Source of the DNA: Sabellastarte sp. h YS-2021
Taxonomy: Eukaryota > Annelida > Polychaeta > Sabellida > Sabellidae
NCBI GenBank assembly: GCA_964017235.1
Contig: OZ024931.1
Span: 21,676,189-21,740,188 of the forward strand
Direction of reading: 5' to 3'
Length of the DNA: 64,000 nt
The position numbers and the translations under genes were made by a program. This document shows, one piece after another, positions 23,129 through 34,650 of this stretch (its first letter is position 1; every line of letters starts with the position of its first letter). The notes under the pieces are model-generated. The model had not been told where the DNA came from. It searched no databases and worked only from the letters and a program-made list of their open reading frames with translations.

Positions 23129-23939
23129 CAGTAGAACCTCGATTATCCGGCCTTCTATTTTCCGAATCTCCGGATTAACCGAACCAAAATCATGTCTCCC
23201 TACACATGTACATGTATAATGCACCGTCTACCGTGAGCGATAATACAGGATTTTACACAGTCTCTGAAACTATTAATTCTAGTGCTTTATAAAACGTACC
23301 ACTCACAGAAACGCCGAACTTCTTTGATCTTTATCACCATTGTTACAATAGGGGAGGGATTAATTCAATTACACGACCCCGCTACACAAGTTCTTTGATA
23401 ATGCGCCAGTTAATGAAAGTGTGTTCGATTGCGTGTCACAATTTATAATCTCCCAGAGTAGGTTCACAGACTGCCGTGTAGAAAAGACGTCAATAATGCA
23501 GTACCAATCAAACCCACCTATCAGTGAAGGCGTGTTCGCTTGGATTTTTACAATAAATAATCTCCCAGAGTTTTTCAATTGACAAAATGCGGGACAATGT
23601 TAATCTAAAATTAAAATTATCAATGCAAGTACCAACCGAACACAACCAGCTCAAGTCCGCATAATATTTTAAATAAAAATAATAATAATATCCACGGATA
23701 TGGAGAAAATAAACAACAACTAAATGGTCCCTTATATTATATGACACAAATATATTAAATTATTTTATTAACGACCACCAACGTCAATGTTTATTGCATA
23801 AAAACAACAATTCTTCAATTATCGCCCACTCAGTAACCCATAGACCGTGAATTTCGGTTTCCTTCATCTATCCGAACCCCTCGATTATCCGGCCGGATTG
23901 TATGTCTCCCATGGGGTTCGGATAATTGAGGTTCTACTG
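23129..23939. mobile_element. Pogo-like DNA transposon, non-autonomous
   Basis: 811 bp starting CAGTAGAACCTCGATTATCC and ending AATTGAGGTTCTACTG, flanked by TA (23127-23128 and 23940-23941). The type D monomer reads through once the element and one TA are removed. TA duplication and CAGT..ACTG ends fit the pogo/Tigger branch of Tc1/mariner. No intact transposase. Confidence 0.85.
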
Positions 23940-24099
23940 TAGTCTAAATGCAATAGTTTGAGAGTTATAAGCCATATAATTATATTAGGTAAAAGTGCTA
24001 TTACTCACTCAAAAGTAGGCCAAAGTTCACCAAAGCAAAAACATTTTGAAGAGCGTAAAAATTCATTAGGACAAGTAATTTACCAAAAATGTGTAACTG

Positions 24100-24202
24100 T
24101 AGTAGTTTCAGAGAAAACTGTGTGACCCACGCACGCACGCACACACATGGTGCAAATTATAATCTCCCGTCAGCGAGCTGGGCGGGAGATAAAAACACAC
24201 AT
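24100..24202 (+). mobile_element. 3' end of a hairpin-terminated element
   Basis: After the last D monomer comes 'acgcacgcacgcacacac', then a hairpin with arms ATCTCCCG and CGGGAGAT (24160-24200) followed by a short A run. This is the same 3' architecture as at 9618, 29780, 32266, 33490 and 39246, with a different stem sequence. Confidence 0.6.
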
Positions 24203-25424
24203 AAAAGTGACGTGCCTTTGGTTCTAGGTCTAATATTGCATTGACAAAGGATTTACAGAGTTGCCAGGATTCCTGCTAACAATGAATTAAGTTATTCACA
24301 GCCTCTTGGAAAAAACTTTTGGGAAGCAAAGGTTATTTTGTGAGTTGTGTGGTTAAACTTGAATAAATATATTCTCTGTTCATTTGTGTCAATTTACAAG
24401 GCTAACTTTTATATATAACAAAAATCTGGGATCCACAATCTGAGAGCGAAACTGTTGCTACAAATTCCAGTCCCAGTTCTCTAGTCAGCGTTTGGTTTGT
24501 CTACATATTTGATTGGTTTTAAGAATGCAGCCACACTGTTACTGGCCCCGCTTAGGTGCACATAATAACCTAAGGAGATGACGTTTTGTCAACTTTTGGG
24601 TGAGTTTATTTTTGTCTGTCCATCTGTTTGTCTGTTTGTGTTCACAATAACTCCAAAAGAAATGAGCGGATCTTTACAGATTTTTCATGAAAGTGAAGCC
24701 TTGCCAAAGGAAGAAGTGATTACATTCTGGGAAATGTCCAGATCATATTTATAAAAATATCCTGAATATTCAAACATCCCATTAACGTATTTTCAATGAC
24801 TTGGGTTTCTGGTTGATATTACAAAAAAAATTGAAAGGAGTGGATTTTTAAGAACTTTTTCATGTTTGTACGATATGGTCAAAGAAAGAATTGCTTACAT
24901 CTTCGGAAAGACCCAGATCATATTCTGGATACAAAAATAAATACAATTTTTTTTTTTAAAAACACTATCTCTGTCAGAGTGAAGTGCTCTTTGAGAATTT
25001 TCTAGTTGTTTCTTTTATAAGCACATTCTTCAACTTCAGTATTACTCTTTCAAATATTCTAATAGTGTTATTGGTAGCTAGTATGCAACATTTTCTGGAC
25101 TGACATGACATTATGCTAGAACTTTCTGCCGGAAATATCTGACCGTTATTACCTAATGTTTTGACATTGTTTTAAACAAATCAAAGGATTTTGTCTGTGT
25201 TATGTTCTTCATTTATGTTGATTCCAGCTAGCTTATGACAAGAATTGCAGTTTCTGGTGAAGTTTTTTTTTTAAATTCTTGAAAATCTGGAAAAAAATAT
25301 TTAACTGCAGAAATGCTCTTTGCCCTACAATCTCAAGGTGTAGTTCCAGTGGTAAATCTTATTTGCTGTGATGAATTTTACATTATTGAATTACAAAATA
25401 AAAAAAAATCGTTAAAACTCTTAC
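24203..25424. other. Intron 4 of the desaturase gene, proximal part
   Basis: A+T-rich sequence with no recognised element boundaries. A segment near 24600-24700 ('tctgtccatctgtttgtctg') resembles the start of other dispersed mollusc repeats. No exon for the third histidine box was seen here. Confidence 0.45.
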
Positions 25425-25630
25425 TTTCTCTGTATAACACACACTGGGTCAGCATAGAGGTCAGACAGGTCAATCTGTTTGCCCTTGGTTTTAACATCTG
25501 GATGTTTTCTCACCATCAGCCATCCGCAGTGGGCAAAGAAGAATCCCCGCTTTGCATTGTGGGGGTCAGCATCAGTCTCCGAGTACTTGTGATGAACCCT
25601 GTGATCACGTGCCCACTCAATGATGTCATT
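25425..25630 (-). CDS. SCD: Acyl-CoA delta-9 desaturase, coding exon 4
   Basis: A 206-nt exon with acceptor ..tttgacag and donor gtaagag. It begins in phase 0 and leaves two bases. It encodes NDIIEWARDHRVHHKYSETD and continues through a glycine/aromatic segment to HPDVKTKGKQIDLSDLYADP. HRVHH is the second histidine box (HXXHH), which helps bind the di-iron centre that introduces the delta-9 double bond into stearoyl/palmitoyl-CoA at the ER membrane. It joins exon 3 (..TSAFQ) in frame. The next exon, expected to carry the NXXHH box, was not found down to position 1. Confidence 0.96.
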
Positions 25631-26025
25631 CTGTCAAAACATATATTTGACTTCAAGGTTGAAGATAGTATACAGAGATATCAGAGATGGTTCAGAATGA
25701 CATGTACTTATTCACTTGTTATATGTTTTGATGAAATAAATATCCCAATAGATTCCTTACAAGTGTATCATAATTAACATACATATCTGGGGATAGGTCG
25801 GTAGCATATTTTCCATTTTGGTATCAGTACAAATTTGTGTTTTAGTACATCCCCAATCCAAGAGCCCCGCTAACTAGAAGAGAAGCTCATGTAAACTTTT
25901 ACTATCGTAGCTCCATACACAGAAACACTACAAAAGTCTCAAAATCTACAAAACTAAGATAAAAGTTTATAATTTCTTTGGAATTGGGTTAAGCTTTCAA
26001 TGGTTTAAATTTTCCTACAATTGTA

Positions 26026-27147
26026 TAGGGACGTCACAACTACAAATATTTCATGTTGTCTATTCACCAAGTACTATTCGTGTCGACACCGAATAACTGT
26101 CGAATTTATAAAACTACCACAAATCTGAATTATCATATCTTAAAAGGCAATAAAAACAATAAATATGTAAAATAAAATGAAAATACATGTATAAAATTCG
26201 TAAAATTTAATAAATTTGCTGTTTTCCTGCGACTTCAGATAGGAGGTGGGCAATATAAGAGGTATATGGTACTTCCGGTTTTACATGAATATATAAACAG
26301 TAGTGCTGTCGCGACACTCGCTACTTCCGATACTATCGTTTGCTAGGTCTATTATGAGCGATAATCGGATGCGTTTTTTTAAATCCGATTGCAAAGATAT
26401 TAGCATATTTATATAATAAAGATAGAATATCTTTTAAAAGTGAAGGGTTATTCAGCATTTTAAAATATATTTTCGGTCTTTTGACAACATAGTACGTACA
26501 AATCTAGTCACATGACCTATCAGGAAAGCATTAAACCATTGCTCGAATGTAGTTTCAGAATTGCATCTTTATTTTTTTTCATGCTTATTAAGTCAATTTA
26601 ATTGATGTAAAGCTTTCAAATAATCTTTAAAAACACTGTAGTTGTATTTATTTTAGGTGTACATGATATTATAATGTTATTATGCAGCACTTTATAAAGT
26701 CGGAATTAGATAATTATTTTAATATACTGACGGTTTTCAAAGTGTTCCTACGTTTTACAATGCATAAACAACCGAAATAAAAGGACAAATATGACCCTAA
26801 AATGATGTATTCGGGTGAGAAACAATATATTATTTTACATTTTAATTAAATAGTTTCGTTTTGAGGTGAGTTTATAAAGTCGACATATGTCGGTACTCGG
26901 TCGGCCAACGTGGGCAATATTCGATGTTCATTTGCACTAGCGAGTGACAGCACTAATAAACAGTACAGAAAATGTGGCTGATGTTAGATTTTCACATATT
27001 TTATGTGACAATATGGACGTATATGACGGATTCCGACCTTCTACCATCTTTTACTACATTGAGCGATTATTCATACTTCAAAATATGAACCGGTTAATAA
27101 CACTATTCTAAGTGTTGTCGATTAGCTGGCTAGTCGTGCCGCCCCTA
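26026..27147. mobile_element. hAT-like element carrying a second hAT
   Basis: Starts TAGGGACGTCACAACT and ends AGTCGTGCCGCCCCTA. It is flanked by near-identical 8-bp duplications CAATTGTA / CAATTGTG (26018-26025 and 27148-27155). The interior is interrupted by a separate hAT at 26301-26955. No transposase. Confidence 0.75.
26301..26955. mobile_element. Nested hAT-like element
   Basis: 655 bp starting TAGTGCTGTCGCGACACTCG and ending CGAGTGACAGCACTA, with a perfect 8-bp duplication ATAAACAG (26293-26300 and 26956-26963). It inserted into the older element 26026-27147. Non-coding. Confidence 0.88.
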
Positions 27148-27489
27148 CAATTGTGTGTGCCAGCAATCAGTATGTTGGCTAAAAAGGTTTGTCATGGCAT
27201 TCTACTGAAATTGTCCTGATACCGAGACACTATAGTCACCAAACCATCCTGTACATATCAAACAGATAATACAGATGCTGAGAATTTGGATTCATATATA
27301 GGACCTCACCGTGCAGCAGATAACTTGTGCTGTGTCAACAGAGAGCTCTGTTAGTCGCTATGTGTAGATAACATTTCTAACTCAACCAAAACCTGAAATT
27401 AAATACAATTTTCTGCCTGAGATTATCCACTCATTTCAGTGGCTGTTAGAGGCTGGATTAATGTAGATTGATCTGAACATCATTAGGGT

Positions 27490-27680
27490 AGGAATTGGTG
27501 CTCGATCTTTCAATATCGATTGATCGTCTCATGGAACTGCCGCTTATAGTTTGTATGGGCCGAGTTTGCAGGGGGCCGACTTTGAAATGGGCCGAGATGA
27601 CCAGATTCCTTATCACCCATGGCTTACGTTAACAGTCCGGATATTGAAATATCGATCGACCCACCACCCTAAATTTTCAG
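27490..27680. mobile_element. Fragment related to the 55359-55789 element, within an inverted repeat
   Basis: 'gggccgagtttgcagggggc' and 'gactttgaaatgggccgaga' match the right end of the element at 55359-55789. They are bracketed by imperfect inverted 'caatatcgattgatcg' / 'gaaatatcgatcgac' sequences, so one element may be embedded in another. Boundaries are uncertain. Confidence 0.4.
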
Positions 27681-27907
27681 TCAATATCCGCCTCAACATG
27701 GCACTCGATCCCTATACTAACGTCATCATCCCCGCTATGTGTCTACTGAATCATTGATTTTGGATTAACACCCTAGGAAGTAACATAAATTAACACACAG
27801 TACATCAAATTATTTGAAAACCCAAAATTGGCTTATTCTATGAAACATCAATTTTTTCCAGGAAGAGAAATTGTATGTAAACATCTGATGTCTCATTTCA
27901 AGCAAAA

Positions 27908-29810
27908 ACTAGACCTAGCGCATCGGAGAACCGATGCAAATTGTATCCACCATAAAGACAATGCACCAAAACCTCTAAGACCAATAATAAGCGAGTTATA
28001 AGCACTTTTAAGTTTGGCTATCCTCATTTGACCTTGAAGGAGGGGCCCAAGGTCAAATCTGACCACACCAGAAGATTCCCAGCGCATGATTTCCTATATG
28101 TTGGTTTACCATCCCAAACATGTAGGACCATAATAAGCGAGTTATAAGCACTTTTTAGTTTGGCTGTCCTCATTTGACCTTGACCGTGGGGCCCAAGGTC
28201 AAATCCAACCACACCAGAAGATTCCCAGCCCATGATTTCCAATGTGTTGGTTTACCATCCCAAACCTCTAGGACCAATAATAAGTGAGTTATAAGCACTT
28301 TTAAGTTTGGCTATCCTCATTTGACCTTGAAGGAGGGTCCAAGGTCAAATCCGACCACGCCAGAAGATTCCAAGCACATGATTTTCTATATGCTGGGTTA
28401 CCATGACAAACCTCTAGGACCAATAATAAGCGAGTTATAAGCACTTTTTAGTTTGGCTGTCCTCATTTGACCTTGACCATGGGGCCCAAGGTCAAATCCG
28501 ACCACACCAGAAGATTCCCAGCAGATGATTTCCTATATGTTGGTTTACCATCCCAAACCTCTAGGACCAATAATAAGTGAGTTACAGGCACTTTTACCTT
28601 TGGCTATCCCGGTTTGACCTTGAAGGAGGGTCCCAAGGTCATATCCGATCATGCCAGAAGATTCCCAGCCCATGATTTCCTATAGGTTGGTTTACCATCC
28701 CAAACCTCTAGGACCAATAATAAGTGAGTTATAAGCACTTTTAGGTTTGGCTGTGCTCATTTGACCTTGAAGGATGGGCCCAAGGTTAAATCCGACCACC
28801 AGAAGATTCCCAGCCCATGATTTCCTATATGTTGGTTTACCATCCCAAACCTCTATGACCAATAATAAGCGAGTTATAGGCACTTTTACCTTTGGCTATT
28901 CTCGTTTGACCTTGAAGGAGGGGCCCACGGTCAAATCTGACCACATCAGAAGATTCGCAGCACATGATTTCCTATAGGTTGGCTTCACATTGCAAACCTC
29001 TAGGACCAATAATAAGGGAGATATAGGCACTTTTAAAGTCCGCTATGTGGGTTACTTCGGCACTCCGTGGATGACCTTGAATTTCGAGCTTCAAGACCAA
29101 TAATAAGCGAGTTATAAGCACTTTTAAGTTTGGCTGTCATCGTTTGACCTTGAAGGAGGGGCCCAAGGTCAAATCCGACCACTCCAGAAGATTCCCAGCC
29201 CATGACTTCCTATATGTTGGTTTACCATCCCAAACCTCTAGGATTGATAAGAAGCGAGTTATAAGCACTTATAAGTTTGGCTATCCTCGTTTCACCTTGA
29301 AGGAGGGGTCCAAGGTCAAATCTGACCACATCAGAAGATTCGCAGCACATGATTTCCTATAGGTTGGCTTCACATTGCAAACCTCTAGGACCAATAATAA
29401 GGGAGATATAGGCACTTTTAAAGTCCGCTATGTGGGTTACTTCGGCACTCCGTGGATGACCTTGAATTAGGAGCTTCAAGGTCAAATGTGTGCAAGGTTG
29501 TAGGGGACATGTATATGTGTCATACATATCACCTATGAAGAGATTCAACCTTCTACCTATGAGGAAGAGCCAGTAGAAAAATGTAGATTATTTTTAAAGA
29601 AATGCCCGTGGCGGCCATCTTGTTTTTCAGAATGAGGCTATTTTCCTTCCCAGAGAAGCTTTTCCCAATGAAAATATCCTGCAAATTTGGTGAACCTAGC
29701 TGCTGTTGTTTTCCTCTTAGAGCGTTAACGCCGAAAATCTCTCTACGCGCGGCGGCGGCGTAGCGGACGATAAACCAAAGTATCCACCGGATGCTTCCGG
29801 TGGATACAAT
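27908..29810 (+). mobile_element. Hairpin-ended element with tandem array F (long copy)
   Basis: The left end is ACTAGACCTAGC, then a perfect hairpin GCATCGG-AGAA-CCGATGC (27920-27937) and GTATCCACC (27943-27951). The right end is a strong hairpin GTATCCACCGG-ATGCTT-CCGGTGGATAC (29780-29807) followed by AAT, whose first arm repeats the left motif. A G+C-rich stretch (gcgcggcggcggcg) precedes it. About ten F monomers lie between. A shorter copy with the same ends is at 45095-45984. No protein is encoded. Confidence 0.7.
27965..29460 (+). repeat. Tandem array F, ~146-bp monomer, about 10 copies
   Basis: Monomers share 'accaataataagcgagttat', 'aagcacttttaagtttggct', 'ttgaccttgaaggaggggcc', 'caaggtcaaatctgacca' and 'ccagaagattcccagcccat'. 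The last two repeats include a longer block (28984-29090 and 29379-29460) with 'gtccgctatgtgggttactt', indicating duplication of a larger segment. Confidence 0.93.
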
Positions 29811-30141
29811 TATAATGATCTTTTGTGCCATTCTTCCTGGGTTCAAGAAAGAACCATCCTTTTAAAAAAGTAACAGGACTCTTACATACTTCTACTGAAT
29901 ATGAAAGAGGTGGCAAATAAAGATGTAAATAAGATGTAAATAAAGATGTAAATAAAGCTGTACTGATATATTTATTTTAACTTGGAGTGAGGTATTAAAG
30001 GTGAAATCTGACCTAACAAAACATTCCAAGCCCATGAGTACCCACAATCCCTTATCAAACAAGAGCATTCGGAGAGTGCATACCTACACTATCTCTGATA
30101 TTGCTGAAGAATGCAATGATTATAAATTCTTTGAAAAATTG
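29811..30141. other. Intron, no element recognised
   Basis: A short simple repeat of 'taaataaagatg' units lies near 29920-29955. Otherwise unremarkable intron between the F element and the relic exon. Confidence 0.5.
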
Positions 30142-30235
30142 CTGGGTAGGCTTAGAGGTAAGAGAAGTCAATCTGTTTGCCTTTGATTTTAACACCACCA
30201 AAATCTAATCCTCTGTTTCTCATGCCATTGACAAT
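30142..30235 (-). pseudogene. Decayed partial copy of desaturase exon 4 inside intron 3
   Basis: Plus-strand positions 30142-30194 align without gaps to 25443-25495 in exon 4, with about 8 differences in 53 bases. On the minus strand the copy reads VKIKGKQIDFSYL, then a stop, then AYPA, where exon 4 has VKTKGKQIDLSDLYADPV. Upstream similarity fades (MRNRGLD against MVRKHPD), and no acceptor or donor equivalent to exon 4 remains. It lies between exons 3 and 4 in the same orientation, so it is best read as an old tandem exon duplication that lost function. A fragment of a paralogue or retrocopy is the alternative. Confidence 0.7.
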
Positions 30236-31230
30236 ATTTCTTCAAAATTTCATCACAAATTTATCCATAACTTTAAGTAAGTGTGCAAACAAGGAAATGT
30301 ACACTGCCAATTACACACCCTCCTTGATGGAGGTAATAAGATGTGGGAGCCATAAGTGTGGACATGTTGATCCCACAAAGTAAACAAGCAATTAGAAGTT
30401 TGAGCTGACACCTTATATTTTCTACACTTGTATCACATCTGAAACCTTCAGGAACAAGTGTGGCCACATGACCTACTAGCAGGAGGACAGATTACTGGAA
30501 GTTAATAACCTGGCTACAGTCGGTCTAAAACCTTCGACTTGAATGTCTGCTTTGGCCAATGAGTAGGACAGCTCTGTTAAGTGGTCATCTGTTTTGGAAA
30601 TGGTTACAAGCAGTTGTGTTCAAAAAGTGATCTTAAAGTACCTTGCTGATGACTTCTATTCTGATTCTAAACCTATTTAGTCAAACAAAAGCAAAACATA
30701 GGAGCTCCTTCATAGTGAACATGTTCCACTGACTCTAAAAAATGCCCACTTGTTAACCTTAACTGTGAAAGTTTCACATATAGTGACATTCATAAGTGGA
30801 CACATGGTTGAAATTAACACCGAGTGTATTAGGACCATAAAGTACTTGAACATAATGAATGTTCAATGGTAAATATTAAGGCTACAAGCGAGTCCGAAAA
30901 TGCACCTCGATTACTCGTTTTACAAGAACCAACTCGGACTCGGTTAATAGCTTCATTATCGCCCATGAAATAAACTTCATCATTTCGACATGTAACACCT
31001 TAGAAAATTATTAAAAATGCACACAACAGGAAACAATGTTGATAATTCATGGAATTTTGGAATAAAGAAGCAATTATAATGCAATTATAACACAGGAAAC
31101 TTTAACCATTTTTATATTGCAAGATTTGCGGTGTCTTCGAAATATGTTATATTAAAATGCTGTCTTATAAAAGCATTATTACACATACATTTAATGTTTA
31201 AAAATGCATAAAAATAAAAACTAAAAATAG

Positions 31231-32291
31231 CCAGCCTTGGCAGGCAAGAACCGCAGCCCGCAGGTACAGCTAAATAGCCAACAACATTGAGATTTTTGAA
31301 AATCTTAGGAGCAACTTCTGTTGTAAGAAGTATAGAGAACCCACAAAGTCTTCTACAAAAGATTCACAGGCCATGATCTCTTACAAGTAGTTTTCATATT
31401 TTGAAGCCCAAGAAACAATTTTGAGGCAGATATACGGCCTTTCTGATACGATGACCCACCTATTTGGCATTAAAGATGTGATATAGCGGCCATTTTGTTT
31501 CCAACACAAGGACACCATTACTCTCAGGCAAGCTTTCCTATCCATTTACATTTTGTGCAATCTGATGAAGCTAGCTGCAATACTTTAGGTTACAGAAAAC
31601 ATTAAAGATTTCAGAACAAACTTTAAGACCCGAAATTTTAAAAGTGTTGCTATGGCAACAGTTGCCGCTGGATACCCCCAAAACCTAATCAGCTGTAGAT
31701 CCTCTTGGGGTAAACATATCCTGCAAATCTGGTGAAAATCCATGCATGGGTTTAGGCTGTGGAACACCCACAAAGTTTAAGACCTGAAAATCTTAAAAGT
31801 ATTGCCATGGCAACAGTTGTAACCGGATACCCCCCAAAACCTAATCCGCTTTAGATTCTCTTGAGATAAACATACCCTGAAAATTTGGTGAAAATCCGTG
31901 CAGGGGTTTAGTCTGTGGAACACCCACAAAGTTTAAGACCCAAAAATCTTAAGTGTTGCCATCGCAACAGATATTACTGATACCCCCCTAAAAACCTAAT
32001 CAGCTCTAGATCCTCTTGGGGTAAACATATCCTGAAACTTTGATGAAAATCCTGGAACACCCACAATGTTTAAGACCCGAAAATCTTAAAAATGTGGCAA
32101 CAGTTGTTATCGGATACCCCCCAAAACCTAATCAGCTCTAAATCCTCTTAAGGTTAACATACCCTGAAAATTTGGTGAAAATCCGTGCAGTGGTTTAGTC
32201 TGTGGAACACCCAGAAAAAACTTTAAGCCCGCCGGCGCCGCCCAGACGGCACAGGGGACGACTATAACCCCAGCCTTTCTGGGCTGGGGTT
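31231..32291 (+). mobile_element. Hairpin-ended element with tandem array G, nested in hAT
   Basis: Starts CCAGCCTTGGCAGGC and ends in a hairpin with 10-bp arms AACCCCAGCC / GGCTGGGGTT (32266-32291); CCAGCC occurs at both the start and in the hairpin. Inside are four or so ~130-bp monomers with 'ttaagacccgaaaatctta', 'gttgccatggcaacagttg', 'acctaatcagctctagatcc' and 'tctgtggaacacccacaaag'. A G+C-rich segment precedes the hairpin, as in the F element. It is inserted in hAT copy 2. Confidence 0.7.
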
Positions 32292-32309
32292 AAAAACCAA
32301 AACACCTTA

Positions 32310-33515
32310 CAGCATTAATCAGTAAACTAAAATTACAACACTCTTTATCTACATCTGCATGGCCAAATTATGGTTTAGATGTTTTGAATATTACCATGCA
32401 TACAGAAGTGGTAATACATTCAATGAATGCTTATGTGTGGTGTTGGAGTAAAATCTGTGGCTCACTTGATGAAATTTCATCTCTTACAATGGGAAGTTAT
32501 AAAAGTAAAATTCTTAATAAATTCTAATATGACTTTAACAATGCTTAATCTGCATCAAAAGACAGACCCAAAGGTGCAACAAGATTTTAAAGGTCAAGGT
32601 CACTATGACAAGGTCAAAGGTCCAATTAAGGTCACACCATGATAATGCACACCTATAACCCCTAACCAATGTCCCTACCAAGTATCAACTTCCTACACCT
32701 TACAGTTTCCGAGATATAGCCCAGAAAAGATTTTATAGGTCAAGGTCACTATGGCAAGGTCAAATCAAGGTCAGACCATGACGTTGCACACCTACACCCC
32801 CTAACCAATGTCCCTAGTACTTATCAACTTCCTACACCTCACGATTTTCGAGATATAGCCCGGGCAAGATTTTATAGGTCAAGGTCACTATGGCAAGGTC
32901 AAATCAAGGTCAGACCATGACGTTGAACACCTACACCCCCTAACCAATGTCCCTACCTAGTATCAACTTACTACACCATACAGTTTCCGAGATATAGCCC
33001 AGACAAGATTTTATAGGTCAATGTCACTACAAGGTCAAAGGTCAAATCAAGGTCAGACCATGACGTTGCACACCTACACCCCCTAAGCAATGTCCCTACC
33101 AAATATCAACTGCCTACACCTTACAGTTTGTGAGATATAGCCCAGACAAGATTTTATAGGTCAAGGTCACTACAGCAAGGTCAAAGGTCAATCAAGGTCA
33201 GACCATGACGTTGCACACCTACACCCCCTAACCAATGTCCCTACCAAATATCAACTTCCTACACCTTACAGTTTCGGAGATATAGCCCGGACAAGATTTT
33301 AAAGGTCAAGGTCACTACAGCAAGGTCAAAGGTCAAATCAAGGTCAGACCATGATGTTGCACAACTACCCCCCCCCCCCCTAACCCTACCAAGTACCAAC
33401 TTCCTTCACCTTACGGTTTCTGAGATACAGCCTGGACAAACTTTTTCCCGCCGCCCGCCCGCCCATCCGGACACCATGGGTGAAAACAATACCCCGACAG
33501 CCGTGGGGTAATAAA
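32310..33515 (+). mobile_element. Type E element with ~140-bp tandem array, nested in hAT
   Basis: Begins 'cagcattaatcagtaaact' (compare 10913) and carries about six E monomers (32540-33450: 'aaggtcaaggtcactatggc', 'gaccatgacgttgcacacct', 'agtttccgagatatagccc'). It ends after a C-rich 'cccgccgcccgcccgccc' in a hairpin TACCCC..GGGGTA (33490-33510). The ends match the host hAT sequence on both sides. Confidence 0.7.
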
Positions 33516-33749
33516 AACCATATTTCGGATTATTTTCAATAACAGGTGTCATTCAAAAATCAAATTTTGTAGTAGATTTTACATCTATTTTTAGTTGTTT
33601 TCCAAGACCCTGTTCACTTTTCTTGACTCGAGTACAAAACTGAATTGTTTTGTTTGCGAGTAACTGAAGAATCGTTGCAGCCCTAGTTAATATTAGAGCA
33701 CTTTAACTAAACATGCCAGATTATTAACAGAAAAATCCTGGAAGCTTAC

Positions 33750-33880
33750 CTGGAATGCAGATGTTTGGAAGATAGCAAGCAAAATTCTAAGAGGGAGCTT
33801 TGCTTTGTAGGACTTGTGAGACCAGAGTCTGTGGGCACCTGCTGTGATGCCAAGAGCCGAGATTTGGTACATCACCAAAA
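33750..33880 (-). CDS. SCD: Acyl-CoA delta-9 desaturase, coding exon 3
   Basis: A 131-nt exon with acceptor ..gacttgcag and donor gtaagc. Together with the last base of exon 2 it encodes FLVMYQISALGITAGAHRLW and continues SHKSYKAKLPLRILLAIFQT SAFQ. HRLWSH is the first histidine box (HXXXXH), and GITAGAHRLW is a near-invariant signature of animal stearoyl-CoA desaturases. The segment spans the end of one membrane helix and the start of the next. It ends in phase 0 and joins exon 4. Confidence 0.97.
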
Positions 33881-34308
33881 CTGCAAGTCATAGCATTAAC
33901 TATTTACAACATACCCTTACTGAAACACTTTCCTGTGAATGTACAACTAATGGAAAAAAAGTAAGACAGAATACAAATTTTATTCCTTTCCATTCCAAGT
34001 CTTTGGAATGCATGTTCTGGAATATTAGCATCATTTTTTGTGTAAGCAACAAACATGATCGATTTCCTTCTGAAAGAATAATTACATGTATATGGAATTT
34101 AAAAAAAACCAGTATATCAAAGCCTTCATTGCTTACACTCTGTTGTAATAACTTGTGTGAGAAAGGATTTTGATGGTATATGTACAGAGATAGTTCTTTG
34201 TGAGAGTGTTTGTACTACTTAGCACCAAAAAATCTGTGCTAATTACTGAAAGCATGTATACATGTCTATGAATTTACTACAATATAGAAGCACACATTTA
34301 TAACTTAC

Positions 34309-34385
34309 ACCAGAGCCATGTGAGTGGGTGTGCCCATGGTACCAGATAAAGTCCATAAAGTGCCCCCAGATGTAGGTATGCCAGC
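34309..34385 (-). CDS. SCD: Acyl-CoA delta-9 desaturase, coding exon 2
   Basis: A 77-nt exon with acceptor ..gtacttttcag and donor gtaagt. Its first G completes the W codon split from exon 1 (TG|G), and its last T completes F with exon 3. It encodes LAYLHLGALYGLYLVPWAHP then LTWLW, the first transmembrane hairpin; HLGALYG is conserved in vertebrate and invertebrate desaturases. Too short to stand out as an open frame. Identified by the phase match on both sides. Confidence 0.95.
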
Positions 34386-34650
34386 CTGAAAAGTACAAAA
34401 GTGCACATGTAGTGTTGGTATTTTTCTGACCTATGACATAGTTACGTTTTTACATTTCAGCTTAATACACTCTCTAAGGTGAAGTATGTGCCAGTCTTGT
34501 GACAATATTGTTTGTAATATTATGGTTAGTAACTCACTTTAAATACTCGGGAGTCTATCTCAAACAGTCAATGTTTGTCAACATGGCTGTAACTTGTAAG
34601 CTGTGTTCACATTTATCTGGTTTATTGCTTCCAATAAAATTCTAGAAGTA

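Larger units (their letters stand above)
20570..24035 (+). repeat. Tandem array D, ~475-bp higher-order unit, interrupted twice
   Basis: The unit holds 'cttacggtttgcgagatatt', 'cattactcacttgtaca', 'gatgaacaacatatttgaga', 'gaagatataagccattta', 'gaccatgttgtagctg' and 'ttgtaccaccctatgggtca'. Starts near 20570, 21050 and 22810 give a period near 475 bp. A hAT (21380-22654) and a pogo-like element (23129-23939) interrupt it; the broken monomers rejoin exactly across both. Confidence 0.88.
30878..33685. mobile_element. hAT-like element, family 2 copy 2, split by two insertions
   Basis: Left end TAAGGCTACAAGCGAG, right end CGTTGCAGCCCTA, with target duplications GTAAATAT / GTTAATAT (30870-30877 and 33686-33693; one mismatch). 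Its sequence matches copy 1 (9907-10419) up to about 31229, resumes briefly at 32292-32309 (aaaaccaaaacacctta) and again from about 33515 to the end. The gaps are filled by two hairpin-ended repeat elements. Confidence 0.82.

Noticed and set aside
28024..29362. Open frames with repeated 'TLKEGPKVKSDH' peptides
   Set aside because: Translation of the F array; frames break and switch with monomer length and occur on both strands.
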